A stretch of 64,000 bases of DNA from Calvatia gigantea (GCA_025093985.1 JACAAK010000005.1:1984001-2048000), one strand, 5' to 3'; positions 12,545-25,632 are shown, counted from the stretch's first letter. Numbers and translations: made by a program. The notes: a model not told the origin generated them from the sequence alone.

Positions 12545-12957
12545 TGATTGTGTAGCTTATATACATGGTTGGATAATGTTGTTACTGGGATATTGACTGT
12601 AAGAAATTAATTACATTTGCGAGAAAATAGGACATTGTACTACTATAGCTGGTGTACAACTGCAGTAAAACACATAATCCAAAGAGAATATCCATGGATA
12701 ACTGCACACGGGAGGGTCACGATCTTGCATCCTTGCTTGACTTTGCCCTTTGTGCAAATATGAGCTGGCTGGGGGGGCGACATTGGGTTAGGGGACAGTG
12801 TTTCAAATGCACATTGTCTCAATAGGCGGCATTATTTATCTCCGCACAATGATGTTTGCTGCTAGCATCTTCAAAGCGCACCTAGCTAGACCGAAGATTT
12901 GCCTTGGCTGAAAGTCCAAAAGCTCCATTTAAAAAAGGGTTGTCGTGACTGGTGTAA
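12545..12957. other. Intergenic region
   Basis: Between the carboxypeptidase stop and the tRNA gene. I see AT-rich 3' UTR-like sequence and nothing recognisably coding. Confidence 0.4.
12931..12936 (-). terminator. RNA polymerase III terminator of tRNA-Pro
   Basis: Six A on the plus strand read as TTTTTT on the tRNA strand, about 21 bases after the tRNA 3' end, as expected for a Pol III stop signal. Confidence 0.7.
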
Positions 12958-13046
12958 GGGCCTGACCGGGAATTGAACCCGGGACCTCCTCGATATTGCT
13001 CAAAGAAAAGCCCTAACAAGGAATCATACTACTAGACCATCAGGCC
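12958..13046 (-). tRNA. tRNA-Pro(AGG) with a 17-base intron
   Basis: The minus strand folds into a full cloverleaf. The acceptor stem GGCCTGA/TCAGGCC is a perfect 7 pairs. The D arm contains the A box GGTCTAGTAGTATGATT. The anticodon stem CCTTG/CGAGG has one G-U pair, and the T arm is CCGGG-TTCAATT-CCCGG (B box). The anticodon loop reads TTAGGG, giving anticodon AGG (Pro, codon CCU). About 17 extra bases after position 37 form an intron at the usual eukaryotic site, removed by the tRNA splicing endonuclease. Base 12958 is the discriminator C. Confidence 0.92.
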
Positions 13047-13168
13047 GTTAATGCAGTTACGACGGCTTGACAACATGATCTGATCATCCGCTCGATCCTG
13101 GGACGCGTCATTGCGCGTTCAAAGCGCTTAGTGTAATTAGGCACTCACAACAGATCCCTCATCTCCTC

Positions 13169-14715
13169 ATGGACACACATCCTTCATCATCGACCGGGGC
13201 TATGGACCAGCGTAGGAAAGATGCCCTCAAGGCATACCGCGAGGTATTTACCCCTTTGTATCCGTAAAATTTCACCTTGAGGCTGATGGTGTTCGCCTAG
13301 AAAATGCGGCAACACGAAACTCACAGCGAAAACCTGAAAAATCGTATGTGTCATAATGTATGTGTATGGGAATACTAACTGTTATTTTACGTTGAAAGTC
13401 CGGTTCTCGTTGAAAGACCTTGAGAAAGCTTATGAGAAGACTGAGGACGACATCAAAGCCGTCCAGTCAGTTGGTCAAATCATCGGAGAGGTCATGAAGC
13501 AGTTAGATGATGAACGTTGTGCGTATATCCTTGTTCCCTTTTCATTTAACAGACTCACTGAGTCCGATTCTCCCCGTTAGTTATTGTGAAAGCTTCATCC
13601 GGTCCTCGATACGTCGTCTCAGTATCGGCCCGCACTACCAGTTACAAAATTGAAAGCTGGTACACGGGTATCACTCGACATGACCACTCTAACCATCATG
13701 CGCATTCTCCCCCGCGAAGTTGATCCGCTTGTGTACAAGATGAGCATGGAAGACCCAGGAGGTGCCTCGTTCGCCGGGATCGGTGGTCTAGGCGAACAGG
13801 TCCGCGAACTAAGAGAAGTACGCCTCTCCTTATATACTTACACACATATCGACTTATGATCTGCCTGAAAGATCATCGAACTCCCGCTCCTCAACCCTGA
13901 ACTCTTCCAACGTGTGGGTATCAAACCACCAAAAGGTGTCCTCCTCTACGGTCCTCCAGGGACAGGCAAAACCCTTCTCGCCCGTGCAGTAGCAGCCACC
14001 CTTCAAACCAACTTCCTTAAAGTAGTTTCCTCTGCTATCGTCGACAAGTACATTGGCGAATCCGCTCGTGTTGTCCGTGAAATGTTCGGCTATGCTCGTG
14101 ATCACGAACCATGCGTCATCTTCATGGACGAAATCGATGCTATCGGTGGAAGGAGGTTTTCCGAGGGTACAAGTGCAGATCGTGAAATTCAACGGACGTT
14201 GATGGAGGTAAGTTGACAAGGTCAACCCCATAATTGTTGGTATCGTCGGAACTGAGGGCGGTTAAATAGCTGCTTAACCAAATGGATGGTTTTGATTCCT
14301 TGGGTCAGACAAAACTCATTATGGCTACAAATCGACCAGACACTCTTGATCCTGCACTCCTTCGACCAGGCCGACTGGACCGAAAGATTGAAGTTCCATT
14401 GCCAAACGAGCAAGCCAGGTTAGAAATTCTCAAGATTCATGCTAAGCCTGTGAACAAGGCTGCGGACATCGACTACGAGGCTATTGTAAAACTTTCTGAT
14501 AGCTTCAATGGTGCCGATCTGCGAAACGTTGTCACAGAAGCTGGAATGTTCGCCATCCGAGACGATAGAGAGTTTATCAACCAAGAGGATCTCACGAAAG
14601 CCGCTCGTAAAGTCGGCGAGGCTAAGAAACACGAGAGTGAGCCCTGCGCCCACTTTGCTTCCTCCAACACCAATTTTAACTTTCCCCAACAGCCAAGATG
14701 GAGTACTCAATGTAG
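13169..14715 (+). CDS. RPT4: 26S proteasome ATPase subunit Rpt4 (frame broken by one base)
   Basis: Seven exons: 13169-13243, 13301-13343, 13399-13518, 13581-13817, 13872-14207, 14270-14636 and 14693-14715. The summed length is 1201 bases, exactly one more than 400 codons. The protein is an unmistakable Rpt4/PSMC6. It has an N-terminal coiled coil, an OB region ([14 protein letters not shown], then after the break [19 protein letters not shown]), Walker A GPPGTGKT, Walker [14 protein letters not shown], sensor [20 protein letters not shown], and a short C-terminus ending KMEYSM. Rpt4 sits in the hexameric ATPase ring that unfolds proteasome substrates. The extra base lies at about 13621-13622, where frames change without any usable intron. 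It is probably a sequence or assembly error, because the rest is intact and the gene is essential in yeast. Confidence 0.93.
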
Positions 14716-14891
14716 ACGCGCTGTACTTTTACCCTACCACGTACCCAATTCTTTCAATGATGCAATTGTTGTTTTTGTCTTCACCACTTTTAGCCACCCG
14801 CATAATAAAAAAGGTATTCATCAATTATGTCCGCCACGATAATACACGAAATACATAAGGGGGGCATCCCCCGAGAGAATAGGAAGTACCA

Positions 14892-17800
14892 TCAGAACCG
14901 GAACAGTCCCCTCTTTTTCTTTTTCTCCTGTGGTTCTGGAATGATGCCAGCAAATGAGTTTGTCGGTGAGGATTGTTTGCTGCTAGGGGTGCTCTTCTGC
15001 TTCGGTACTGACAGATTACTGGGCTGCTGGCGCGGTTGTGGTGGAGGTGCGTCTTTAAGATAATATCTTTCGTCAAAGTACTCTTGGTATGGTCTTTGAC
15101 CATCGCGTGCTTCGCGAAGACCATTTGGTATGGCTTTCGAACCTACACCCTGTAAATCAAGGACTTTCAGGTCGTCAATGAATTGTTTCGGGGTGATCGC
15201 ATGCGTAGAACCTAAGCGTCGAATCTTCAATTAGTTTTCGGGTAAGGAGAGTCGAGGACGAATACACTGACCGATGAGGATCTCCTTATCCAGGGACGTG
15301 GAGAGCTGATATGCCTCTCGAATTTCAGAATAAGTTATCCCCCCGGCAACAAAGACAATTAATCGTTGTTTGTTATCACGTGTGCCGGCGCCAGGTCGAG
15401 GTGCTTTATGCCATGAAGGTTTCGAACTGCGCAATGAGGTAGTTGGTGGTGAGCGGAGGGTTTGCGGTACTTGCATCTTGAGAGGCGAATCCTTGACGTA
15501 GGGGAAGAGCGACTCGTCTAGTTTATTTGTAACATTGTCCTGTGGTGGATTGAGTTCCAAGCGGAGAGTACGAGGGGGGGTTCGTATACCTCAATGATGG
15601 TTTTTAACGATGGTTTGAATCGTGATAGCTCGTATTCTTCCTCGTTGCTTGGTTTCTGCCTGATCTTCTTCTTGGAATCTTTATCATTGGGATTCTGTCA
15701 AGTGGGTGTTACACGAAATCGGAATGAACGCCGAATGATATACCTTGCTGATTTTCACTCCAAGATGAACGAGGGCATTTATAGCGTCTTGTTCAGCTAA
15801 ACTCAACCTCGCATGTTGATATAACCTGCGGCGGTCTTCATCTGGAACGCCATCACGATGTTGAATGTAAAGTGCGATTACCCGCACTTTATTTAGATTT
15901 CTAAGAGAAGAATAATCAGTTTTAGAGAGGGCAAAAATAAGGGATCCTTACATGATATCCCTGCTGTCAAGTAGGGGAACCATTTCTTCTACAAGGTTCT
16001 TCGGTGTTTTCCCCTCTGCTGTCAAGCCGGTCGCGCAACACTTTGTCTTAGGTCAGCCGGAGAGCCACGATCAAGCGATTGAAATGGTGTTGACAGACCT
16101 GCTCGACATTGGCTACTGTGGGTAGCTTAGCATGCTCAAAAATAGCCATACATTCCTGAGCCATCGTGGTGTGCAGGGAGAACTGAAAGAAAGCCACAGC
16201 TCAGCGTTTACAAGGACACATTGCAAAGCTAGAAACGAACCGCTTCGCGTTGTTCCTGATATTGCGGTAGACTGGCCAACATGTCTTTCATATCATTCAA
16301 AGATGTGGCACCCTCTCTATCCAACCCGTTCACCGGATTAAACAGCTCACGAACGTGAACTGACATACCCTTTGAAAACAGCATGCTCCTGCGTAAACTG
16401 TTTGAAGTCCCCCATGATCTTGTCAATTGCCTCTCTCATGTGCATGTGTCGTAGTTCGGTCCAGAGCTTGTCCTGATCGGAGAGCGTCGCGGTTTTATCT
16501 TCGTACGTTCCTACTGAAGATTGGAACTTATAACTGTCAGAAAACGACCATCAGTAAGGAAGGACACTGAGGTGAGGTCAACATACGTGAACTTCGTCCC
16601 ATTATCAATTGGTAAAAGATCGTTCGCCATAGCTTGGTATGTAAATTCATGTATGAAGGGTGCCATCATGTCCATCGAGCGGTCCGTAATAATCAGCGTC
16701 CCACGGGGTCGCCCCGAGTCGCCTTTCTTATAGCAAAAGAAGCACCCAATAAATGAGAACCAACCTTCTCAAAAGGATAGAACGATCATGAAAGACACAT
16801 ACCCCGAAATCAGGATTTGCTTTCTTATGTTCATCCAGATTGCTTTGCACCATGAATGCCAGCACCCTTGTCACAAACTCCGTCTCCACGGCCTCGTAGG
16901 CACGCGCGTCAGAACCTCTTGCGAGATTCGTTCGCCATCGGGCGCTATTCTCAGGTGGCGGCGCCGGGCGCATTGAGGTATGTGGCTTAAGTGGACCCAA
17001 GGGGAGGTGGTTTACCGGCATATAATAACGGACAAATGGGAACTCGTCTAGTGTGATGCAGACATTCGCAATCTGTAGCAAGTGATGTGTCAGAACAATA
17101 TGTTGTACATTTAAGGGGCAAGTCTACCATCTTGCTCGTAAACCGCATATCCTCCAGCAAACGATCCTTTGCACCTCTGAAGGCCGCCTCGGATCGTGGC
17201 GGACTATACATGCTGAAGAAGAAGGATGGTTCGTCAATTGTGAAGGTCTGTGCCTCGATCGCTATTATTCCGGTTCATTAGCACAGCTCATTGCTAGATT
17301 GACAGTCAACTGACCCCAAAAGTTGAGGAACAGCTCTTTCAAGGCCTGTAAATGCGGTTCCGCAGGAGATGAAGTCAACCGTTGGAACAATGGTTCCGCA
17401 AGTCCTGATCATGCATTTCAGCTTATTAACTCGAGCTAAGGGCAACAGAGTTTTGTGTGAAGCTCACCCTCGATGAAGAACAGGTGCGCCGCGGCATACT
17501 GCTTCTTCCCCGAAAAATCTCGTATGACACGATCCACATTCTGGTTCGTCGGCATCAACAAGTACATAGCCTCGAATTCAGGCTGCGGTTCACGATAACT
17601 CGTGATAGATTCGATCACTACGGTCACCCGACCACAAATATGTTATTCATTAATAAAGACCATCATCCAACAGAGCGCGAACACATACGAGTAACATTTT
17701 CCTCAAGAATGTCAAACTGCTTAAGAACAGATGAGAGTAACTTTTGCGAAAACCCGTCGACGACAAGAATCTTCCACCGCCCCGGGGGGTTAACTGATCG

Positions 17801-17909
17801 GATGGCTTCCAAGAACTCTAAGTGACGGCGCGGTCAGTTGATGCAAGGGTCGGTATACTTAGGAGAATGCGTGCTCACTGGCTTTAACGGTGTCAATGAG
17901 AGACGGCAT
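14892..17909 (-). CDS. SEC1: SM-family exocytosis protein Sec1
   Basis: A many-exon minus-strand gene. The start codon at 17909-17907 opens [10 protein letters not shown], and a spliced second exon continues with [21 protein letters not shown], a typical Sec1/Munc18 N-terminus. Later exons carry [30 protein letters not shown] and, near the end, [20 protein letters not shown] and [16 protein letters not shown]. All are landmarks of the family. The C-terminus is a Pro/Ser-rich tail ending [10 protein letters not shown] at 14892. Sec1 binds assembled exocytic SNARE complexes and promotes vesicle fusion at the plasma membrane, in fungi at growing tips. I did not verify every exon border, so small frame problems inside 15560-16700 cannot be excluded. 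Confidence 0.88.
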
Positions 17910-18248
17910 GAATGGTATCGTAGCAGTCTGCCAGCGAAAGCGTTGGCAGGAGACAAGGCGTCGAGGTTATTAGATAACGTCTCCTGTCCACATTTACGCT
18001 ACGATCACACAGCTTCTTTCTGCGGCTATCTCCGACCAAGTGAATGGACCGATGCATCTATACTTCGATTCTAAGGCTAAGTCAAGCCCTCGCTGGTGAA
18101 TAACTCTCGGTAAATAGGTGTAGAGTAGGTATGGGAGGTGAATATTTGAATATGAGACAAACTAAGTAGTAAAGTCCACGCAGTCCTCGCCAGAAGGTAA
18201 AAAATATGACATTACGAATAAGGGAACATCAGAGCTCGTTTGAATCAC

Positions 18249-20020
18249 TTAAAGGAAGATTAGACTACTTGATGCTGCCACTGCAACCCCAATAAGCACA
18301 GTGAATATCGAGCTTCTTGCAACAGATCCATCGTTTGCTGCTCCGGCACCTTTGGTAGTCTCAGTCGTGCCGTCACCGTCAATATCGACTTTAGTCCTGT
18401 TGGCGTAAGGGAAGGTGGAGTTTTGGGTCGTCTCAAGGTATAAGTTGGTCGTGGGGGTATTCGTGCATTCGCCAATAGCCTTAAGGGTGAATTTGGGATT
18501 GTGATTGAGGGCGGCGTCGAGAGTGTATCCAACAGCAAGGTCGACGGTGATTTCGTGAACGTCGTGTTGCAGGACAATGAACCTGATACAAATGTCAAAT
18601 TTAGTTTCCGGAAACAAGTCAAAATTACAAACCCCGTGTCGATATTACTAGCATTAGTCAAGATGGTCTGGAAGGTCTGGAACGACTGGACGCCGTTGAC
18701 TTGGCCAGCAGCAACACGCCAATCTGTACATGGCGATTAGCAAGCCACATCATGAAAGGGCTGGTCACTTACCGTTTGTGTCGAAAACGCCGCCGCTGGG
18801 AGTACGTGTCCACATAATGGGAACCATGCCCATGGCAAGTGAGATAGCACGGACGCGGTCATCAATATCACCAAAAGGAGGGCGCATAGTCGTAGGGGTG
18901 ACACCAAGAACCCTTCGGATAGCTTTACGAGTCCAGCCCAGCTCGGCCACGATTTGTTCGGTTGTTAGGGACGTAAGAGGCTGTCATTTGCACACAAGGT
19001 CAACTATATGCACAAGAACTTGTACAACAGACTAACCTTGTGGGACCAGGTGTGGACGCTGATTTCATGACCCGCCATATATTCCTCAACAAGGACAGCA
19101 GGCCGTTCAATGACACGGGAACCGACAACAAAGAAGGTTGCGGAGATATCCTTTGTTTTGAGGTAATCCAATAAATTCTGCGCTATAAAATATGAAATTC
19201 ACTTTTCTGAATCAATCAGGATATCCAGCAATAACTTACTGTAAGGTCCGGGGCCATCATCGAAACTGACACCCCATGTCAGCTTGTCAGGGCAAGCGAC
19301 GATATCTATTGAACGCTCCTAATTATGTCATCAGGAACCAAGTACAAAGGAAAACGTACCAGTTGAACGGGTGTATCCGCCACAAGTCCACCATCCACGT
19401 TGAGCAGCTTGGGCAGCAGCGGCGGTATCACCAGCACACGAACCGTCAGTAGTTGGAGGGATGTTTGGGATGGAGAAGCCGTCCAACTCCTTCAACCACT
19501 CCCGAACTTCTGAAGAGCCTGATAAATAGGTCATGTTAGGGTTTTCCCTTTGTCTAAAAGGATATTGAAATGCTCACTAGTATCGGGGATATGATCCTGG
19601 GGTGGCCATTCACTCATTTGGAAGACGACTGGGTAGGACAACAATGAAAACATGACAAGGGTCAGCCTCACAAGTGGACTTACAAGGCGTAGGCAGGGTG
19701 GGGGCACCAGAGACAGGGGCAGAAGCACCCGCGGAGTAGGTGGTGGCAACCCTCGGGGGCACCTGCGTGGGCATACCCATAGTGATGCTCGAAAGACCGG
19801 GGACGGCAGTCCCAGTCGCGACAGGAACGACCGTCACAGAGGCGGGTGTGGTGACTGTTACAGACGTCGAGGTGGTCGTGGTCACACCCCCCGATGGGTG
19901 CGCACCAGATGGAACGGCATTCTGTCGCTTGTGATGAGCAAAGTTCCTCTTGTTGGCGTCTGAGGCAGAGGCAACAGTGAGCTGCGTGGCGCAGAGAAGG
20001 GCCAAAACTGGAAGCTTCAT
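18249..20020 (-). CDS. GPI-type chitin deacetylase (carbohydrate esterase family 4)
   Basis: The start at 20020 gives a signal peptide (MKLPVLALLCATQLTVASA). A Thr/Val-rich linker (TSTSVTVTTPASVTVV) follows, then the NodB-type deacetylase domain. Motif 1 is WGVSFDDGPG (catalytic Asp and metal Asp). Motif 2 is GHEISVHTWSHK (two metal His, H-x3-H). Motif 3 is MRPPFGDIDDRVR. A later stretch GFIVLQHDVHE fits the last conserved motif. The tail has TTETTKGAGAANDG and ends in a hydrophobic run (TVLIGVAVAASSSLIFL), a likely GPI signal. The enzyme should convert wall chitin to chitosan at the cell surface. At least five short introns split it (near 18615, 18725, 18980, 19190 and 19530-19700); borders are approximate. 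Confidence 0.9.
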
Positions 20021-20814
20021 TATTGTGACGATACAGATGAAGGGGTGAAAAGAGAGTGAGTACGCGACTGCGCTGTATAAAAGTTGGGAGGCGATGGAGG
20101 AAAGAGAGGACAACTAGCAACAAGAGGGAAAACCCGAAATATCCATCAAACCCAGAAAAATTCACGTGCCGCCTTGGCCCTGCGACCATCATCACATAAA
20201 ACCAACCTGCAAGATCTCTTGGCCACAGTTCACTCCTATAAACCCAAAGCTTCAAGCTCAAGGCCTGAGGGCTTGAGGGCCTAGGTAGCCTTGGCAGACT
20301 ACTCAACCCCTCCAAGTTTACTGGAAACGTTCCAGAAAAATGAGGCGCCGATTTCAGTCCACCCCCCCCCCCCCTCTCTGTCTCCCGGTTTACACGGATC
20401 ACCGCATGTACTTCCTTCTGATCGCCTCCTGTGCCCGAACGCACCTCAACAATTGCTGCCATGGGTACAGTGCGGCCACCGGAACAAGGAACCTCGTGGG
20501 ATTCAACTGTCAATTGAAGACGATGAAACCCAAACCGGATATCAGTGAGATCTCCAACACCACTGGTTGACCAAACCGTTAGATGGAGGATGGAGCCTGT
20601 CGTGAAACGAGGGTGCCAGAGATGATCAAAGCTATGTATTCTAGACGAGCGGCACAAACATCAAAGCCGGTCAATTCAGTCTGTTCGCGGCGAAGTCAAA
20701 GCAACAAAATTCGAGAGTAAAGATCGACATGAATGTGAACATATAATATACGGCAGCAGTAAAAAGATCGCACAAAACACAACATCGAAAAGATACAAAA
20801 GTCATCACATATCA
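20021..20814. other. Intergenic region with a poly-C tract
   Basis: It holds the promoter of the chitin deacetylase gene and the 3' flank of ROM2 (both minus). A run of 13 C lies at about 20362-20374. The long minus-strand frame that crosses from here into the deacetylase gene is a shadow. I see no gene. Confidence 0.45.
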
Positions 20815-23800
20815 TTACCGGGGTAGAGACGTCCATGAAGCATTGTCCGGCGCGACAGACTGCGAATTCTGAGCAGCGGGCCTGAGTGCAAACACACGAT
20901 CATCTGAGCAAACCAAAATCTCATCTCGCCCACCGAAAAGTGGCGTCTGTCTCCCGTATCCCCATGGTCCTCCTTGACCTGGATACATTTGGGGTGGAGG
21001 TCCGTATCCACTGTATCCTCCACCATACTGCTGCATACCCGTATTCTGCGGATGCATCGCACTCTTTGCTGAGTTCGTGGGCGGTGTGTCCGCGAAGAGT
21101 AATCGGAGATTCGAGCCTTGTATTACTTGTGCTAGATACCCAGTCTCGATGTGCCGTATCTCAACGAAGTTGGGTTCAAATGCGAAGATATACGGCTCGT
21201 GGAGCGCTAAAATTCCCTCAATTACCTGCGAACAGACGTGGATAACACAAAACGACATACCGAAATCTGTGGGCATTCCTTCCCAGTGGACCATGAACTC
21301 ACCCCGCGCTCTCCGTCCACTCTTGTTCACATAAAATGCAAACTCTGAAGATGGTCAACCAGTTGATGACCAAAAGGGTACCATAAGGCAAAACTTACCA
21401 TCATAGCAAAGTAAGAATTCATTTTGTATCCGGTACAATGCCATCGGCCTCAAGTTCTCCCGCCTCCTCACAAACTCCAACGTTTCATCATCAGGATCCA
21501 ACAGCCCTTGTGTCTCCAAGCTCTCCAGGTCTACAATTTCAAACCCTCTTGAACATCCAACACACAACTTTGTCTTGAGATAATGTATCGAAGTCGATTC
21601 CACAGGAATGTAAAACTCCTAAATTCACAGCCACAAAATCAGGTCCCAGTCTCATACGAGTTAGCAAAGGATAGTGCGTACCCTGAAAGGTTTAAGAGTA
21701 TCATTCCCTCCTTGCAACAACTTTCTGAACGTTGGTTTACTCCTCCCTCGAATGTTTTGATCAATCGGTTCTAGCGCCTTGAACGTACTTGACAACTGAC
21801 TCGACTTGACGATGCATACAAGTATCCGGCCAAGACAAAACCCAGCCTTGAAGAACGATGTATGTGAAGATATCCGTTTCGCGCGTTTCAAACCAGCCAT
21901 CGGGTCGATCGGATCAAGGGCGTCCAAGGGAAAAGTTATCACTTGTCGTTCTACAATTCCACACACTTTAGCTAAAAAAAACATGATAAAAATAGTAAGG
22001 ATCACTCACCGGAAAGGACAATTAAAAGCTGATAATCCTCCAACACATCCACCTGTGAGACCTCCAAAAGTGAAAGAACCTTCACAGGATCCCTTCCAGG
22101 CTCTCTCAAATCCGAAATGTAAACACCATCATCTGTCCCATAAACCACCCTCCTTCCACCACCTACACCCACAATCGATTAGTCAAGCAGGACTTGGAAG
22201 TACTCGAATGTAGGCACTCACTGAATGGTGCGGCGCAGTTGACCTTATTCGGGCCGGCAAAGAACCCTTCACTCAACGTCATCGAATCAAACATCATACT
22301 TCTCTCCCTCATCAACTCCTGCTGCTTTTGAATGCACTCCACCCACTTCCTCTGACTTAATGACGAATTGGCCCAAAGTACCAAACTGTATGCTTTCCGT
22401 CCCAAGTGCTGGAAAATTATCCAATACTGCCCTTTAGCATCGTTGCGTACGGGGGGAACGACGGTTCCACTACCGCGGTGGTCGCGGTTGAAAGAGGATT
22501 TCCTTACGAGTCCGGTTTGTTTACGTGAGCGCACGGTGCCGTTATGTGAGTTTGAGAGGTCTTCTGAGAAAGAGATGGTGAGGAGTTCAAGTGGGATCGG
22601 CTATTTGGAAGGATAAGGACAAAATCGCAGCAGGAAACTGTTACAAGTGAACATACCCTTCTATAGACTCTAAGATGCTCGTGGTGCTTATTCTTCGCAA
22701 CCTTGGTGAACAAGATCGCATGATCAAAGAGGTAAACCAAGATCTCTCCATCACGTTTCTGCAGTCCACCTTTATACACCATCTGCCTCCCCGGTTCCTT
22801 CAACCTCAAGTCCTATCCGAAGCAGAAGAATCAGTCTCACGCGGAATATGCTTATTTATACTCATACGCACCACTTCTTCCCCGGGTTTAAAGAGCAGCT
22901 GGTTATCTAACTGAGCCAGATTGAACCTATTCTCGGTTTTCCCACTCTCCAAATTCACGTTGGCTAAAAATTCCTTGATCATTGAAATGACTTTGGGTAT
23001 CATGGTCTTATCTGAGCTGTCATCTGGTGTGTGTTTTAGCACTGTTTCCAGGAGTAGCGGGTATCGAGCAAGCCGTGTCGTAGGTTTCGTCAAAAAGGCA
23101 TTCAGTTCTAACTTGCGTGAGTCGGGTAACCGCTCAGTGGCCTAGAGGGGAGAAGTCAGCCGTTCGTCGTATACAACAAGAGTGAGCGTAGGTTGCCGCG
23201 TACCTCGACAAACTGAGCAAAGGCGGGGTTCTGGTCCTTTTCCCTCTCAAACTCATACTTCCCATAAAGCTGATGTGCACCATACGCTACAAAAGGTCCA
23301 AAATGCGGCACATTCTCCAAGAAAATATCACCAATGCGGTCTACGACGGCGTAGGACTTCTGCCTTTTACTCAATGCATCACGAAGTCGTACGTTGACGT
23401 TCAGGATATCCCGAACATTCCAGAAGACTTGCTGTATAAAGTTATTTCGTCTTTCGCTGGGAATGACCTCTGACTCCTGTAACCGAGCCATCCATGTCTG
23501 TCAAAAGAAAGAAAGAATACTCAGTCGTAGCCAGCGCAAGACATGAAAGGGTGAGCACTGACGTCACGAAGGTACTCCATATCCCGCACAAAATCGCGTT
23601 CGGTGTAGATAACTTCGTTTATGGCCTCCTGTCGCTTTTTTTCCGTTTCGGAAACACTGGCGACTATTTCCGGGGGAACAGAGTGAACCCAGAGTGTACC
23701 AACCTCCTGCTCACAGATCAGGACATACTTCCCAGAAGGAGAAAAGACCGAACGCACAGGAAGGTCGATCAAGCTCTCTCGGCTGATCTGCTTGGACAGA

Positions 23801-25632
23801 CCAGGCTGAGGCTTCATATTTAACCTCGCTTGCTGCTCTAACCGTCTGGGACAAGCAATACTATAACAAAGTTGATCCCTCGAGCAAGTCGGCGAGTAGC
23901 AATCCGTGAGCAACGTAAAAACACCCGAAGGCAATGTTATTTCTTCAACCTCTTGACCACTCTCTCCCTGCGGCGTGGCAATTCCTGGTGATGCAACTGA
24001 GGTCTATACATACATCACATCAGTTCTATTCCACATGTCGAAAATTGTGATAAAAATAGTCCACATGCCTCGTCCTCATTCCCTTGTGTGTCAGGGTTGA
24101 CAAGTTCTCCGCTCACATACGGCCCCAGTTTTGTTCGAAACTGGTACAACTCGTTCGGGCTATCTCGTAGTCGATGGTCATAAGTCACGTCATGGAAGAA
24201 TTTCTGTGCATCCAAAGCACGCCCCAAGAGCAACGCAAGATTACGGTCCGTCGTTTTTATTATATAGGCTATCTTGTCAACAGCCTCTCGTCCATCAAAG
24301 GTTTCTTTATATGTCAATCCGTCCTTGACACGATCGCCCAATGGTATTCGGTCACGAAATGCTTCCGCAACACGGGATAATAAGGCCGGGTACACAATCG
24401 GAGTTTTTCTTTGCCGAGAGGTAGGATTAGGGGACTGACGGTCCTCCGCAGAAGGGAACGGGCGTGTATTGCGCTTTTGTTCAATTGGCGTTTGGGATGG
24501 GGTGTTCGTAGCGGCAGACATAGACATGGAGCGCTCCTGCGTTGAGCGTTCACGACGGGCACCCACTAACTTGGGTGTGGTACGGGTAGAATCTGAAGAC
24601 CTACGAGCATTGAAATGGGGGTGGTCTGCCGCTGTGACAGATGTCTCAGCAGCTGACGAAATGGGGGATGTACTGACTATGGAAGAGCGGATGGATAGGG
24701 TACTTGTATCAACGTGAAGGGTACTCTATAAGAGTAGATGAGTGCGGAAGAGACGAAAACGAAAGGGGTCACGAACTGATGCGTCACTGTTACCCCGGTG
24801 TTGAATGTACGATCTCGGTCTGCCTTGAGCTTGAAGCCGGAAGATAGTCAGCTCAAGCTAACAGAAAGAGATAGAGTGAGCACGGACTTGTGCGTTCCTT
24901 TCTTGCCCACGGTAGCTCGCTCGCTTCATCACTTGAATTGCCGCTACTGTCGGCAAAGTCAATACCAAGGCGTCCGTCATCTGGTCCCAAGTTGATTCCC
25001 AGCCTTGGAGGATCTAGGTTTCGGTTGGGGCCGCCATTTTGGGGTTGTGATAGGGAATTGCGGTCCGCAGGCGCGGGTGATGTCCGATATCGATTCCACT
25101 CGGGCGGGGGGCCAGATGCATTGTTCATGTACATTTGAGCCTGTGCCTGATAAGCTTGGGCAGGAGTCAGTCCTTGAGGATTGGCTTCTGGGGATTCATC
25201 GGGTTGTGGTGCTATGATACCCGGAGAATGGGAGCTGCTAATGATGGATCTTGCTCTAGGCACATTGGGTGGCGGATACCCGTATGGAGCTGGGGGTTGT
25301 TGATCGAATGCTCCCGGTGGAATGTGTGGAGTGATGTGCGGAGGAGGCGTAGCATAATATGACTGCCTATAAGTACCAGGAGGAAGTTGCTGAGGCGGGG
25401 GATACCCGTTGTGGGAATAGGCGGAGGTGTAAGAGCCGAGAGAGGTTCTTCTATCCGGAGGCTGGTATTGTTGGGGAGGAAACTGATAACCCGGATGATG
25501 GGGCTGTGGAGGGATATGAGAGAAAGTTTGAGATGGAACATGGTGAGCTGCGCCTGGTCGTTGGAAGATTGCCTCATAGGCAGCATGACGCTTATCTGGG
25601 GGCTGTCGAGGGCCCATAGGCCTGCCATCCAT
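20815..25632 (-). CDS. ROM2: Rho guanine nucleotide exchange factor Rom2-like (DEP-DH-PH-CNH)
   Basis: A large multi-exon gene. The first exon (25632 to about 24890) encodes a Pro/Gln/Tyr-rich disordered N-terminus. The order then matches fungal Rom1/Rom2: a DEP domain (about 24420-24080, SRVAEAFRDRIPLGDRVKDG); the DH exchange domain (about 23650-22900, EAINEVIYTERDFVRDMEYL and TKPTTRLARYPLLLETVLKH); a PH domain (about 22800-22250, MVYKGGLQKRDGEILVYLFD); and a CNH domain (about 22160-20950, with YIPVESTSIHYLKTKLCVG and GYLAQVIQGSNLRLLF). A Gly/Tyr-rich tail ends at 20815. In yeast, Rom2 loads GTP on Rho1 at the plasma membrane, driving glucan synthesis and the cell-integrity MAP kinase pathway. 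Internal exon borders are approximate. Confidence 0.92.

Noticed and set aside
13600..13640. Programmed +1 frameshifting in RPT4
   Set aside because: The site (GTC TCA GTA) resembles none of the known +1 sites such as those of Ty elements or antizyme, and no stop or structure is evident. A sequence error is simpler.
20362..20374. Poly-C tract as a regulatory element
   Set aside because: A single homopolymer run in an intergenic region with no further context; it may vary in length through sequencing error.
19680..20657. Minus-strand open frame of 325 codons
   Set aside because: It overlaps the first exons of the chitin deacetylase in another frame, is rich in rare-looking low-complexity sequence and has no known motif. 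The deacetylase frame explains this DNA.
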